From: Paracoccaceae bacterium
Lineage (GTDB): Bacteria; Pseudomonadota; Alphaproteobacteria; Rhodobacterales; Rhodobacteraceae
Length of the DNA stretch: 37,835 nt
Direction: 5' to 3'
Assembly (NCBI GenBank): GCA_014323785.1
Contig: JACONJ010000005.1
Span: 1-37,835 of the forward strand
Shown here: positions 20,354-28,708 of the stretch, piece by piece
How the letters are laid out: the number at the start of each line of letters is the position of its first letter
Position numbering within the stretch: the stretch's first letter is position 1
The notes under the pieces: model-generated
What the model was told of the DNA's origin: nothing
What the model saw: the letters and a program-made list of their open reading frames with translations, nothing else
The model's database searches: none
Position numbers and translations under genes: made by a program

Positions 20354-22206
20354 TAACGCTCGGTCAGTTTCATCTCAATGCGCCGGTTCTGGGCCCGCGC
20401 CTCGTCGGTATCGGCGGGGTTGATCGGCCGGTATTCGCCAAAGCCGGTCGCGGCCAGACGGTGCGGGGGGACGCCCAAATCCCGGGACATGAACAGCACC
20501 ACCGACAGGGCGCGCGCCTGGCTTAGCTCCCAGTTATTCCTGAACGCCCCAAACCCGGACAGGGGGATGTTGTCGGTGTGTCCATCGACGCGGATGATCC
20601 AATCGATCGTCTCTGGAATGTCATCGGCAATCTCGGACAAAAGGGCCGCAACATTGGCGATCTGGGCCCGCCCCTCGGGCGCAAGCGTGGCGGAACCGGG
20701 ATCAAACAGCACCTCAGAGGAGAAGACGAACCGGTCGCCCTCAATCCGCACCCCTTCACGGCCCTCCAGCAGGTCGCGCAGGCGACCAAAAAACTCTGAT
20801 TGATAGCGTTCCAGCCGCTCGGCCTCGGCGGCCAGGCGTTCGGCTTCGGCGGCTTCCAGCGTGGCGCGCGCGCTCTGCTCGGCAGCCAGTTGCGCCAGTG
20901 CCGTGTTCAATCGCGTGCCGAGGGTTTCGATTTCAACCTCGGCCTCGGCATCCCGCGCGGCGGACGCATCAAGAAGGGCCTGCACCCCGCCCAGTTGCGC
21001 ACGAAGGGCCGCAACCTGTGCGTTCAGTGCGGCAATCTGGCGCTGGCTTTCGGCCGAGGCTGCCTCGGCCCCCTGCAATTCCAGATTGGCCTGGGCCAGA
21101 AGGGCCGCGCGAACCTCGGCCTCGGTCAGTTGGGTTTGCAACTCACCTTCTGCCAGGCGCTGTGCCGCGAGGGCTTCGGCCAAAGCCTCTTCCAAATCCG
21201 CGACCGAGCCCGCCTGGATATCGACCTCGGCCAAGGCGGCGGCCAAGCGTTCGGCCATATCTTCCCGTGCGACATTGGCGGCGGCCAGCAGGGTCAGGGT
21301 ATCCTCGGCCTCTTGTCGGCGCGCCTCCAGTGCCAGGGACATCGCGGTCAGTTCCGCATCGGCCTCTTCCAGCCGTGCGCGCAGGGCTTCGGCCGCCGCG
21401 GCCTCGGCCAGGCGGGCGGCTTCCTCGGCACTCAGGGCTGTCTCTGCCGCGGCCAGACGCGTGCGCAGGGCCTCTGCTGCTGCCGCTTCAGCCAGGCGCG
21501 CCCGTTCCTCGGCACCCAGATCGGTCTGCAGTACCTCAACCCGGGCCGTCAGGGCCGCGGTTTCCCCTTCTTCAGCCCGCAGTGCCGCCAGGGTCTGTGC
21601 AAGCGTTGCGTCCTGCATGGCGACCTGGGCTTGCAAATCCGCAACCAGGGCCTCCAGTGCCTCTCGCCTGGCGGCGGCCAGACGGGCGACTTCGGCTGAC
21701 GCATCGACCTCTTTGCGGGCGATGGCCAGGGCCAGTTGCAGTGCCTCGGCTTCACTGACCCGCTCGACAACCTCGGCGTGCGCCCTGTCACGGTCGGCGG
21801 TCAGATCGGCATTCGCCGCGATCAGGCCAGCGACCTGTTCTTCAAAACTGGCAATGCGGCTGGCCTGCGCCTTGGTCTCGGCGCGAAGCGCGGCGATGGT
21901 CGCGGCCTGCGCCCCCGCCTGATCCTGGGCGGCGGCCAAATCCATGCCCAGGGTGACAACGCGCTGTTCCAGCTGTGTATTGGAGGCTTCGGCCAGGCCC
22001 AGTGCATCGGCCAAGGCATTCAGCTGCGCGTTCAGGGCATTCAGTTCATCGTCCTGGGCACTGATTTCCTCGTTCAGGACGTATTGCACGACCATAAAAA
22101 TGGTCAGCACGAAAATCATCACCATCAAAAGCGCAGTGATGGCATCAACGAATCCCGGCCAGATTGCGGCGGTAAATCGGGTTCCGGCCCGCCGGTGAAA
22201 GGCCAT
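20353..22206 (-). CDS. OmpA/MotB-type peptidoglycan-binding protein with long coiled coil
   Basis: The 617-aa protein has a cytoplasmic stub and one membrane span (FVDAITALLMVMIFVLTIFM, about 20-40). A very long Ala/Glu/Arg-rich coiled coil follows (about 50-470), and then a C-terminal OmpA-like peptidoglycan-binding domain (about 490-617). That domain shows NWELSQARALSVVLFM, GFGEYRPI and AQNRRIEMKL. The layout is that of a MotB-like stator partner with an extended periplasmic arm. It starts 6 bp after the stop of the ExbB/MotA-type gene, so the two form a pair, probably using the proton motive force for envelope work. The pair seems to be core in related bacteria, from memory. The exact process is unknown. 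Confidence 0.85.
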   Translation of the reverse strand: MAFHRRAGTRFTAAIWPGFVDAITALLMVMIFVLTIFMVVQYVLNEEISAQDDELNALNAQLNALADALGLAEASNTQLEQRVVTLGMDLAAAQDQAGAQAATIAALRAETKAQASRIASFEEQVAGLIAANADLTADRDRAHAEVVERVSEAEALQLALAIARKEVDASAEVARLAAARREALEALVADLQAQVAMQDATLAQTLAALRAEEGETAALTARVEVLQTDLGAEERARLAEAAAAEALRTRLAAAETALSAEEAARLAEAAAAEALRARLEEADAELTAMSLALEARRQEAEDTLTLLAAANVAREDMAERLAAALAEVDIQAGSVADLEEALAEALAAQRLAEGELQTQLTEAEVRAALLAQANLELQGAEAASAESQRQIAALNAQVAALRAQLGGVQALLDASAARDAEAEVEIETLGTRLNTALAQLAAEQSARATLEAAEAERLAAEAERLERYQSEFFGRLRDLLEGREGVRIEGDRFVFSSEVLFDPGSATLAPEGRAQIANVAALLSEIADDIPETIDWIIRVDGHTDNIPLSGFGAFRNNWELSQARALSVVLFMSRDLGVPPHRLAATGFGEYRPINPADTDEARAQNRRIEMKLTER

Positions 22207-22212
22207 TGCCGA

Positions 22213-23421
22213 TCACTCCCCGCCCGGCGGGGTCTGCTGCGCGGGCGGTGCACTGTCAGCAGCGTGCATCAACTGTTTTAGTGCGGCGGTCAGGGCCCGA
22301 AGCTCCCCCCGAAGGGCTCCGACGTCATCCTGACGCCGGGCACCCATCTCCTCAAGGATTTTCAGCAGCTGTACGTCAATGGATCGCAGGCGCAGCTGGC
22401 TTTCGGTATCAATCCCGCTTTCGAACCGGGTTGTGGCCAGCACCTTGGCCAGGCGGTCCTGGGCCGAGGCCAGGTGCTCTGTCGCCTCGACCGGTCCGGC
22501 ACCCAGCCGATCCGTCAGTGCCCCCACGGCCCCCAACAGTTCCACCATCCGCGCCTCGGTATCGGCCCGCCTGGCTTCGGATTGGGAAAACAGGCTTTGC
22601 AGCGTGTCCATCTGATCCAGCATGTGATCCAGCACCGTGGCAATCGCCCCGCGGTCAACCCCGCCGCCATCGCCATCGCCCGAGGAGAAGCCGACGCGCG
22701 TGATCGTTGACAGCCATTCCTCCATTTCTCGGTAGAACCGGTTTTGCCCATGGCCGGCGAACAGTTCCAACAGCCCGACCACCAGCGACCCGGCAAGCCC
22801 CAGCAGCGAAGAGGCAAAGGCGGTGCCCATCCCGCCCAACTGGTCCTCTAACCCATTCATCAGGCGGGTGAACACTACGATGCCTTCCTCACCCTCCGTT
22901 GGCTGCAGGCTGCGGATCGTCTCTACGACCGCGGGTACGGTCGTGGCAAGGCCAAAGAAGGTTCCCAAAAGTCCCAGGAAAATCAGAAGGTTAGCGATAT
23001 AGCGGGTGATGTCCCGGCTTTCTTCCATCCGCTGGCCAACGGAATCGAGGATCGAGCGGGAAGACGCAGAGGTCAGCTGCATACGCGCCCCCCGCCCCCG
23101 GAAGACCGCCGAAAGCGGTGCCAAAAGCCGGGGCGCACGGCCATTGTCGCGCCCGTCGTGATTGGCGGCGACCCGCTCGATCCACGCAACCGAAGAGAAG
23201 AGCTGCAGCAATTGCCAGAAGCAGGCCGCGACACCAACGATGAAGACAGCGGCGATTATGCCATTCAGGAACGGGCTGGCCAGAAAGACGGGCGCAACCC
23301 CTGGATAGACCAGCGCACCGCCAAAGCCGACCAAGCCACAGATCACCAGTATCAGCAGAATCTGCCTTAGGGGCCGGGTAAACCGCGGCGCGGCAGAGGT
23401 GGCTTGGCTTCTGTTCATCAT
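22213..23421 (-). CDS. MotA/TolQ/ExbB-type proton channel family protein
   Basis: The 402-aa protein has hydrophobic spans at about 19-40, 50-73, 143-165 and 198-218. The latter two surround the MotA/TolQ/ExbB core, with FLGLLGTFFGLATTVPAVV and GMGTAFASSLLGLAGSLVVG, the usual channel helices. The C-terminal 150 residues are helical and cytoplasmic. Two ATGs in tandem (23421 and 23418) follow an AAAGGT site. It precedes and is nearly fused to the OmpA-like gene, giving a two-gene stator-like module. ChaC lies 92 bp upstream on the same strand. There is no flagellar or TonB context, so a Tol- or Mot-like envelope role is inferred from fold alone. Confidence 0.85.
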   Translation of the reverse strand: MMNRSQATSAAPRFTRPLRQILLILVICGLVGFGGALVYPGVAPVFLASPFLNGIIAAVFIVGVAACFWQLLQLFSSVAWIERVAANHDGRDNGRAPRLLAPLSAVFRGRGARMQLTSASSRSILDSVGQRMEESRDITRYIANLLIFLGLLGTFFGLATTVPAVVETIRSLQPTEGEEGIVVFTRLMNGLEDQLGGMGTAFASSLLGLAGSLVVGLLELFAGHGQNRFYREMEEWLSTITRVGFSSGDGDGGGVDRGAIATVLDHMLDQMDTLQSLFSQSEARRADTEARMVELLGAVGALTDRLGAGPVEATEHLASAQDRLAKVLATTRFESGIDTESQLRLRSIDVQLLKILEEMGARRQDDVGALRGELRALTAALKQLMHAADSAPPAQQTPPGGE

Positions 23422-23513
23422 CGGCTGACCTTTCGCCCGCCAATCCGGGGCCGAGTCGGAGCATACCCCGCCTGAAAGGTTCTGCCAACCGCCCCGGTAT
23501 CAAATCCTGGTTA

Positions 23514-24077
23514 TCAGCTCCTGCGCTTTGGCTCATGCGCCTTGCCGGTGAGCCGCCGAACCCTGGCAACCAGCCAGTCAAGGTCCGGATCGGCCAGACC
23601 AAGCGCGGCCAGATGGGCGGCCGTGTTGTAAAGATAGGCGTCGTTCGGGCCGCGTTCGCCATATGCCCTGGCGATGATCTGCGCCTGATCCTCCAGGCTT
23701 ATGTCGCCCGTATATTGCCGGTGGTTGCGATTGATGACATAGGTCAGTGCCCGCGCCCCGCCCTGGCAATGAAAGGCGACGGGCAAGGTCACCTCGACAT
23801 AGGCTGACGAGATCATCTCGCGCGCGCGCAGATAGGCCAGGGTATCGGCCTCGTGGCCTGGGGCCGTGCGCAGGGCCACACCATCGCAATGCGCGTCCCT
23901 GGCAGCGTCCAGGGCCAGCACCAGGCCGGGGTGATCTGCGCTGCCGCGATAGTGAACCGACGTCATGCAAAAGCTGCGACGCCATCCGTCAAGGCGCGCT
24001 GACCGCCGCTCGGCCACCTCAAACCCCGGGTCCCACAGAAGTGAGCCATAGCCAAAAACCCAAAGCGCATCGGACAT
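23514..24077 (-). CDS. chaC: Gamma-glutamylcyclotransferase (ChaC family)
   Basis: ChaC proteins degrade glutathione to 5-oxoproline and Cys-Gly in the cytoplasm. The 187-aa protein starts MSDALWVFGYGSLLWDPGFE, containing the YGSL substrate-binding motif. The catalytic Glu lies in YLRAREM, followed by the conserved SAYVEV and the NRNHRQYTG region. I set the start at ATG 24077; the open frame continues upstream to 24323 but that extension has no family similarity. The gene precedes the ExbB/OmpA pair on the same strand. Confidence 0.9.
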   Translation of the reverse strand: MSDALWVFGYGSLLWDPGFEVAERRSARLDGWRRSFCMTSVHYRGSADHPGLVLALDAARDAHCDGVALRTAPGHEADTLAYLRAREMISSAYVEVTLPVAFHCQGGARALTYVINRNHRQYTGDISLEDQAQIIARAYGERGPNDAYLYNTAAHLAALGLADPDLDWLVARVRRLTGKAHEPKRRS

Positions 24078-24445
24078 ACGTGATGGTCCTTTCCCAACGC
24101 TTTGCCTATATGCGGGGGGTGCGGGAATTTGAAGGGGTGCGCAGATGAAGCGCGGATGAATCTCCGGGGCATCGTGAGCGTCGTGGTGGCCGTGCTCTGG
24201 TCGGTGATCCGGAGATACTGGCCGGCCGCTTCCGCAGGGTGCAGTGCCCGGTCCCTTCCCTGTTGCGCAAACATCCCCGCCGGGGCTGCCCGAACCCGTC
24301 GACTTTGCCCCGGCACTGGCCACCGGACCGTACGGATCACCACAAGCCCTTCGCGAGATCCACAGCCCTGCCTCGAACTTCCAATCGGGGAAAAACGGCA
24401 GACCGGCAAGGACGGACCAACAGCCGCGAACTTGAAAATTTAAGG
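24078..24445. other. Gene-free stretch upstream of chaC
   Basis: The stretch has no supported gene. A plus-strand frame with a hydrophobic segment (about 24157-24220, VSVVVAVLW) exists but loses protein character quickly. This begins the accessory region between the chaC block and surE. Confidence 0.4.
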
Positions 24446-24473
24446 TTGCGCATTGCGAAATAACGGTTATGGT
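24446..24473 (+). promoter_or_regulatory. Candidate promoter of the structured leader
   Basis: TTGCGC (24446-24451) and TATGGT (24468-24473) are separated by 16 nt. They lie just upstream of a leader with several stem-loops that ends at the start codon of the small acidic gene. Confidence 0.4.
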
Positions 24474-24515
24474 ATGGGTTTCGGTCCCTATAGCGACACG
24501 TCCAGATTCGGGCTG

Positions 24516-24606
24516 ACGGCGGCAGGCGTTGCCGTCTTGTCCTCACTGGAAAGCGACCTTGGGGGTAAAACCCCGGGGAGCCGCACAAGGACAGCCCTGC
24601 GGGCTG
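24516..24606 (+). ncRNA. Candidate structured 5' leader RNA
   Basis: Four inverted repeats are packed into this leader: ACGGC/GCCGT (24516-24520, 24531-24535), TGTCCT/AGGACA (24538-24543, 24588-24593) enclosing GGGG/CCCC (24562-24565, 24571-24574), and AGCCC/GGGCT (24593-24597, 24601-24605). The set reads as a multi-stem element about 30 nt before the start codon at 24638. No known riboswitch class is recognised. GC-rich sequence yields chance stems, so confidence is low. Confidence 0.3.
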
Positions 24607-24637
24607 AAGATGACACGGTAGAACCGGGAGAGAGATC

Positions 24638-24882
24638 ATGAACGAAGAACGAAAGCTTGGAAATCTTAACGAGGCTGATCGATGGACTTACAAAATCATT
24701 GCCGAGTGATAGTGATAGGGAGGAACTGAAAAATCTGGATATCAACATCTTTGACATCATAAACAAGATATCAGAAGGAACCATTGAACTGGGGGACTTC
24801 GTAATCGATATGGAAAATGAAAAGATTGGATGCCGATTTTTCCGGTGAAGGCTACCTGGATTTGGATAAGGACACGCCTTAA
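24638..24882 (+). pseudogene. Small acidic protein gene with two apparent frameshifts
   Basis: ATG 24638 follows a GGGAGAGAG ribosome site but stops after 23 codons. One base further, the next frame (from 24657) carries 63 codons of good protein character, including SLPSDSDREELKNLDINIF and ISEGTIELGDFVIDMENEKI. A second +1 shift near 24831, at a short A-run, continues as LDADFSGEGYLDLDKDTP to the TAA at 24880-24882. Joined, this is an acidic protein of about 80 aa with no recognised family. The stretch is AT-richer than its neighbours. Both shifts look like single-base changes near A-runs, so this is probably a decayed accessory gene. Sequencing error is possible. Confidence 0.5.
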
Positions 24883-24888
24883 GGCGTG
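24873..24888. repeat. 16-bp perfect palindrome
   Basis: CACGCCTT/AAGGCGTG is a perfect palindrome overlapping the stop codon of the decayed acidic gene. It could be a terminator stem without T-tract or a protein-binding site. Confidence 0.6.
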
Positions 24889-25309
24889 ACGGTAAACGGC
24901 GACAAGCAGCAAGGATTAAATGTGGTAAGGACATACAGAACACAGGATGACGCCCGCGCACGCACAGGCGGGAGTGTGTTGTATAAAGACGGCTACGCCA
25001 AAGGCCATTCTTCGGCGGCACTGCCGCCGGCAAGGGTGGCGATCCCCCCTGCCCCCCCCAAAAACGCGCATAGGCCGCAAGCGGCCTGGGAAAGCGTGGG
25101 AGTAGTGTTCTAAAAGACAGGATTCGCTTCGCTCACCATGGGCAGGATCACCGGCCCGGGAAGCGACAGATGGGGGCGGGGTCAAAGGCCGCAAGGGCGG
25201 AATCACGGCCGGGAAGAGTCAGGAACGCAGCTTGTGCGCTACAATCGGCCCTTTACGCGTGCGGTCCCCCCGGCTAAGCCTGCCAGACCCAGGCAGTTGG
25301 ATCGCCCCC
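24889..25309. other. Gene-free stretch upstream of surE, rich in inverted repeats
   Basis: No gene is supported. Two strong hairpins are present: GGCGGC/GCCGCC (25014-25019, 25023-25028) and GGCCGC/GCGGCC (25073-25078, 25081-25086). C6 and C8 runs lie between them. A TACAAT hexamer at 25240-25245 could be the -10 for surE, with a weak -35. No serS or tat genes precede surE here. Confidence 0.45.
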
Positions 25310-26095
25310 ATGCGCATTCTTATCACCAATGACGATGGCATCAATGCGCCGGGCCTGGCCGTACTCCGGACCATCGCCGCCGAGGTCGCGGGCCCCGAGG
25401 GCGAAGTGTGGACCGTCGCGCCTGCCTCTGAGCAATCCGGTGTCGGGCATTGCATCTCTTTTGTGCATCCGGTGGTGATCGAGAAGCTGGGGCCGCGCCG
25501 CTTCGCCGCCGAAGGTACGCCGGCTGATTGCGTCATGGCCGCGCTGTACGACGTGATGGGTGACAGGAAGCCTGATCTGGTTCTTTCCGGCGTTAATCGC
25601 GGCAATAACGCGGCCCAGAATGTGCTCTATTCCGGCACGGTTGGCGGCGCAATGGAAGCCGCGCTGCAGGATCTGCCAGCCATCGCACTTAGCCAGTATT
25701 ACGGCACTGGAAACGCGCAGCTTGAAAACCCGTTCGAGGCCACCGCTGTCCATGGGGCCACCGTGGTGCGCACACTTTTGGATCAGGGCCACTGGGACCA
25801 TGCCGACTATCGTATCTTTTACAACGTCAACTTCCCGCCAACCCCTGCCCTGGACGTAAAAGGGCACCGCGTGACAGCACAGGGATTCCGCACCGGAACT
25901 GGCTTTGGCATGGTACACTGTGCGGCCTCTGACGGGCGACGATTCCTGCGGATCACCGGCGGGCCGCAACATCAGCCCTCGGCCCCCGGCACCGATGCCC
26001 ACGCCAATCTTGACGGCTATGTTTCGATCACGCCCCTGCGCGCCGACCTGACAGCCCATGATGCGATTGCGGGGCTGAAAGCCACCCTGGAATAA
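25310..26095 (+). CDS. surE: 5'/3'-nucleotidase SurE
   Basis: SurE removes phosphate from 5' and 3' nucleotides and acts in stationary-phase survival. The 261-aa protein shows the metal site [10 protein letters not shown] (Asp8, Asp9), a Ser in the [11 protein letters not shown] loop, and SGVNRGNN with the third metal-binding residue, followed by [11 protein letters not shown]. The start is ATG 25310; the open frame extends 78 bp upstream but the NDDG spacing fixes the start. It begins the surE-pcm-nlpD cluster, with pcm 7 bp after its stop. Confidence 0.95.
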   Translation: MRILITNDDGINAPGLAVLRTIAAEVAGPEGEVWTVAPASEQSGVGHCISFVHPVVIEKLGPRRFAAEGTPADCVMAALYDVMGDRKPDLVLSGVNRGNNAAQNVLYSGTVGGAMEAALQDLPAIALSQYYGTGNAQLENPFEATAVHGATVVRTLLDQGHWDHADYRIFYNVNFPPTPALDVKGHRVTAQGFRTGTGFGMVHCAASDGRRFLRITGGPQHQPSAPGTDAHANLDGYVSITPLRADLTAHDAIAGLKATLE

Positions 26096-26102
26096 CCCGG
26101 CC

Positions 26103-26744
26103 ATGCCCCTTGACAGCATGCGCAAGATGCAGTTTCTTTTCGCCCTTCGCTCCAAGGGCGTGACCGATTCTCGCACGCTTGGCGCGATGGAAAAGATTGA
26201 CCGGGGGCATTTCGTGCGCGGCCATTTCGCCGACCGCGCCTATGATGATATTCCGCTGCCGATCTCTTATGGGCAAACCATCTCGCAGCCCTCGGTGGTG
26301 GGTTTGATGACCCAGGCCCTGAACGTGCGACCCCGCGACAAGGTGCTGGAGGTCGGCACCGGTTCCGGCTACCAGGCCGCGGTGCTCGGCCATCTGGCGC
26401 GCCGGGTCTATTCCGTTGACCGCCACCACGGCCTGATACAGGAGGCCGGGGGTCGCCTGTCGGACGGGGATATTTATAATGTCACCCTTCTGACCAGGGA
26501 TGGCTGTTTCGGCCTGCCGGAACAGGCCCCCTTTGACCGCATCATGGTGACGGCTGCCGCCGAAGACCCGCCGGCACCCCTGCTGGCACAATTGAAGGAG
26601 GGCGGGATCATGGTGGTGCCTGTCGGCCAGTCCGACACCTTGCAAAGACTGATCAAGATCATTCGCACAGGTGACCGTCTGGATTATCATGAACTGCTTC
26701 CGGTGCGCTTCGTCCCACTGATTGAAGGCGTGGCACCGGACTGA
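26103..26744 (+). CDS. pcm: Protein-L-isoaspartate O-methyltransferase
   Basis: Pcm methylates isoaspartyl residues so that damaged proteins can be repaired. The 213-aa protein has the substrate-side motif [14 protein letters not shown] (53-66), SAM motif [15 protein letters not shown] (81-94), motif II around [11 protein letters not shown], and [19 protein letters not shown]. Motifs and length are normal. It is co-directional with surE and nlpD; the surE-pcm-nlpD order is widespread in proteobacteria. Confidence 0.95.
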   Translation: MPLDSMRKMQFLFALRSKGVTDSRTLGAMEKIDRGHFVRGHFADRAYDDIPLPISYGQTISQPSVVGLMTQALNVRPRDKVLEVGTGSGYQAAVLGHLARRVYSVDRHHGLIQEAGGRLSDGDIYNVTLLTRDGCFGLPEQAPFDRIMVTAAAEDPPAPLLAQLKEGGIMVVPVGQSDTLQRLIKIIRTGDRLDYHELLPVRFVPLIEGVAPD

Positions 26745-26878
26745 CCCGCCCTGTGGGGCCACAGGGGGCTGGCGCAAGCCCGCGTTTGGGGGTAAAATCT
26801 TTCTTGGGGGTATTGCCACACGCCCCCTGGGGCGCACAGGGTGCGAATGTGAACATTATTCAAGAACAGGGCCACGCG
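26745..26878. other. Hairpin-rich spacer between pcm and nlpD
   Basis: This 134-bp spacer holds three inverted repeats: CCCTGTGG/CCACAGGG (26749-26756, 26759-26766), GGGCT/AGCCC (26767-26782), and CGCCCC/GGGGCG (26821-26834). The first could attenuate transcription after pcm. A GGGGGTA motif appears twice (26790s and 26810s). Confidence 0.45.
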
Positions 26879-27937
26879 ATGCCGCTTTCCCGCTTTTTAG
26901 TGCTCAGCCTGCTTCTGCCAATGCTTGCCGGATGCGTGGGCCAGATCAGCGATCTTGATCTGGACTTTCGCAGCAATGCGATTACCAATACCCCCCCAGG
27001 TGCCGAGACGGCCCCGCGACCCGCGCCGGATGCAAACGGGCTGATCACCTATCCGAATTATCAGGTTGCCGTGGCGCGACGGGGTGACACGCTGGCCAGC
27101 CTTGCCACCCGTCTGGGCCTGGATTCGGACGAACTGGCCCGGTTCAATGGTCGCCGCGCCGAGGACAGTTTGAATGCCGGTGAAATCGTCGTCATGCCGC
27201 GCCGCGTTACACCCGCCGTCGTGGGTACGGATATCAGTGCCATCGCCCGTGCCGCGATTGATGAGGCCGAGGCGACACAAGCAACGGCGCAACCGGGCGC
27301 GGAACCCGTTCGCCACCGGGTGGCGCGGGGGGAAACCGCCTATTCCATCGCGCGGCTTTATGGCGTGCCGGTGCGTGCGCTGGCCGAGTGGAACGGGCTC
27401 AACCCCGACTTGTCCCTGCGCGAAGGCCAGCTCCTGATTATCCCCCTGATTGTCCAAGAGGCCACCCCGATTGCCGCCGACGCGCCGCCCGGTACCTCGG
27501 TCGCGCCGCTGCCGCCCTCGGCCTCGGCACCGCTGCCTGATCCCGTCGCAACCGCATCCCTGCCCGTTGCGCAGCAGCCGGCGGCTGGCGTGGCCCGGAT
27601 GCAGCGCCCCGTGGCTGGTACCATCATCCGCCCCTTCTCTCGCAGCAACGCGGGAATCGACATTGCCGCGGCCGTCGGCGCGGCTGTCCAGGCCGCCGCC
27701 GATGGCGATGTTGCGGCGATTACTCGTGACACGGATCAAATCACCATCATGGTGGTCCGCCACTCGGGTAATCTTCGGACCGTCTATGCCAATGTCCGGA
27801 ACATCCGGGTTGACGAGGGCGACCTCGTCAACCGGGGACAGACCATCGCCGAGGTCGGCCCGGGCGATCCCCCCTTCCTGCATTTTGAGGTGCGCGACGG
27901 TTTCGAAGCGGTTGACCCGGAAGAGTTCATCAACTAA
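26879..27937 (+). CDS. nlpD: NlpD-like lipoprotein with two LysM and degenerate LytM domain
   Basis: The 352-aa protein has a lipoprotein signal with lipobox LAGC (Cys19), two LysM peptidoglycan-binding repeats (about 60-107 and 145-190), a Pro/Ala-rich linker and a C-terminal LytM/M23 domain. The first zinc His is replaced: NAGID (Asn257 to Asp261) stands where active enzymes have HxGxD, as in NlpD/EnvC amidase activators. It probably activates cell-wall amidases at division instead of cutting peptidoglycan itself. I set the start at ATG 26879, as the signal peptide begins there; the open frame runs further upstream to 26753. Confidence 0.9.
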   Translation: MPLSRFLVLSLLLPMLAGCVGQISDLDLDFRSNAITNTPPGAETAPRPAPDANGLITYPNYQVAVARRGDTLASLATRLGLDSDELARFNGRRAEDSLNAGEIVVMPRRVTPAVVGTDISAIARAAIDEAEATQATAQPGAEPVRHRVARGETAYSIARLYGVPVRALAEWNGLNPDLSLREGQLLIIPLIVQEATPIAADAPPGTSVAPLPPSASAPLPDPVATASLPVAQQPAAGVARMQRPVAGTIIRPFSRSNAGIDIAAAVGAAVQAAADGDVAAITRDTDQITIMVVRHSGNLRTVYANVRNIRVDEGDLVNRGQTIAEVGPGDPPFLHFEVRDGFEAVDPEEFIN

Positions 27938-28433
27938 GCAAGGCGGGCTGCACGTCAAGCCCCGTTGGGCGACCTCTTGAACATATCATGGGGCGATGGC
28001 CAATCAGCGATTCGTGCCCTGGCGATGCTTCGGGGTTAATCGGGGTTGAAATTGGCCGATCCCTTACCTTGGGTTCTTTCTGACCTCGCGCTGCCTGCAA
28101 ACCGTCGAAACGCTGATTTCGATTCGGGTCGGGGCGAATCCACGGGCGGGCATCACGCGCCAGGGTGGCCCGGGCGAAAGCGTTCAAAGTACATAAAATC
28201 ATTACGGAAACGGGAAACTGTCGGCTGCGGGCTGACGCATACCGGATCGGATACCCTGACCTCACGGTTCCGGCGACAATTACCGCCGAATCTGTCGCGG
28301 TGCGAAATAAACGGCAAATCATGTGCGGAATCGATGCAAATCGCCGCCGTGCGAGGGGCGAAGCGCCCTGGGGTGTCACCCCCCGGACCTGGGACGGGCG
28401 AATTGCCCCCTAGGCCCCCGGCCGGGGACGTGG
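27938..28433. other. Gene-free stretch downstream of nlpD
   Basis: No gene is supported; open frames here are long only because of GC content. A direct repeat TCGGGGTT occurs twice near 28030-28050, and a 19-nt stretch (28302-28320) matches 9663-9681 with one mismatch. No strong terminator is seen after nlpD. Confidence 0.4.
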
Positions 28434-28526
28434 ATGGCCCAAAATCTGGCCGATGCAAAATTTATACTGCTCGTAACCTTGTTTTTGTTGCCTTTTTATG
28501 ACCCCAAAAAGAAATATGGATTTTGA
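28434..28526 (+). CDS. Possible 30-aa hydrophobic peptide
   Basis: An ORF of 30 codons encodes a short polar start, one hydrophobic span (FILLVTLFLLPFY) and a basic tail (DPKKKYGF). This is the shape of small membrane peptides such as type I toxins. A purine-rich GGGGACGTGG lies directly before the ATG, but its spacing is poor. The second half is AT-rich compared with the surroundings. It may simply be chance; no homologue is recalled. Confidence 0.25.
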   Translation: MAQNLADAKFILLVTLFLLPFYDPKKKYGF

Positions 28527-28604
28527 TGTATGTTTCGGCTTGCAAGGTTTGTGCCGGAGGTCTACATATGCCCTGCGCTGCCCGCCCTTCCCCGCGGTTG
28601 GAAG

Positions 28605-28634
28605 TTGACAACGGCACGCAACGTGTGCTATACA
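28605..28634 (+). promoter_or_regulatory. Strong sigma-70-type promoter of the RTX gene
   Basis: TTGACA (28605-28610) and TATACA (28629-28634) with an 18-nt spacer form one of the best promoters in the window. Transcription would start near 28641, giving a leader of about 68 nt before ATG 28709, which has an AGGCAGGAA ribosome site. Confidence 0.7.
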
Positions 28635-28708
28635 AGACGAATCGCCCGATACCATAAGGGCATCAACGGGCCATGCAGGTCCACAACTAAAAGGCAGGAA
28701 ACAGACTC

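Noticed and set aside
20353-23421. Zorya-type phage defence (MotA/MotB-like pair)
   Set aside because: No ZorC, ZorD or ZorE-like genes are nearby. The long coiled coil is in the OmpA partner and not in the MotA-like one, and the neighbours are core genes.
24157-24443. Plus-strand frame with a hydrophobic N-terminus
   Set aside because: After about 20 residues it turns into Arg/Pro/Cys-rich noise; no start signals or family.
28568-28657. 29-codon ORF with a good GGAGG site
   Set aside because: It overlaps the strong RTX promoter and its product has no recognisable character; the ribosome-site match is probably chance.
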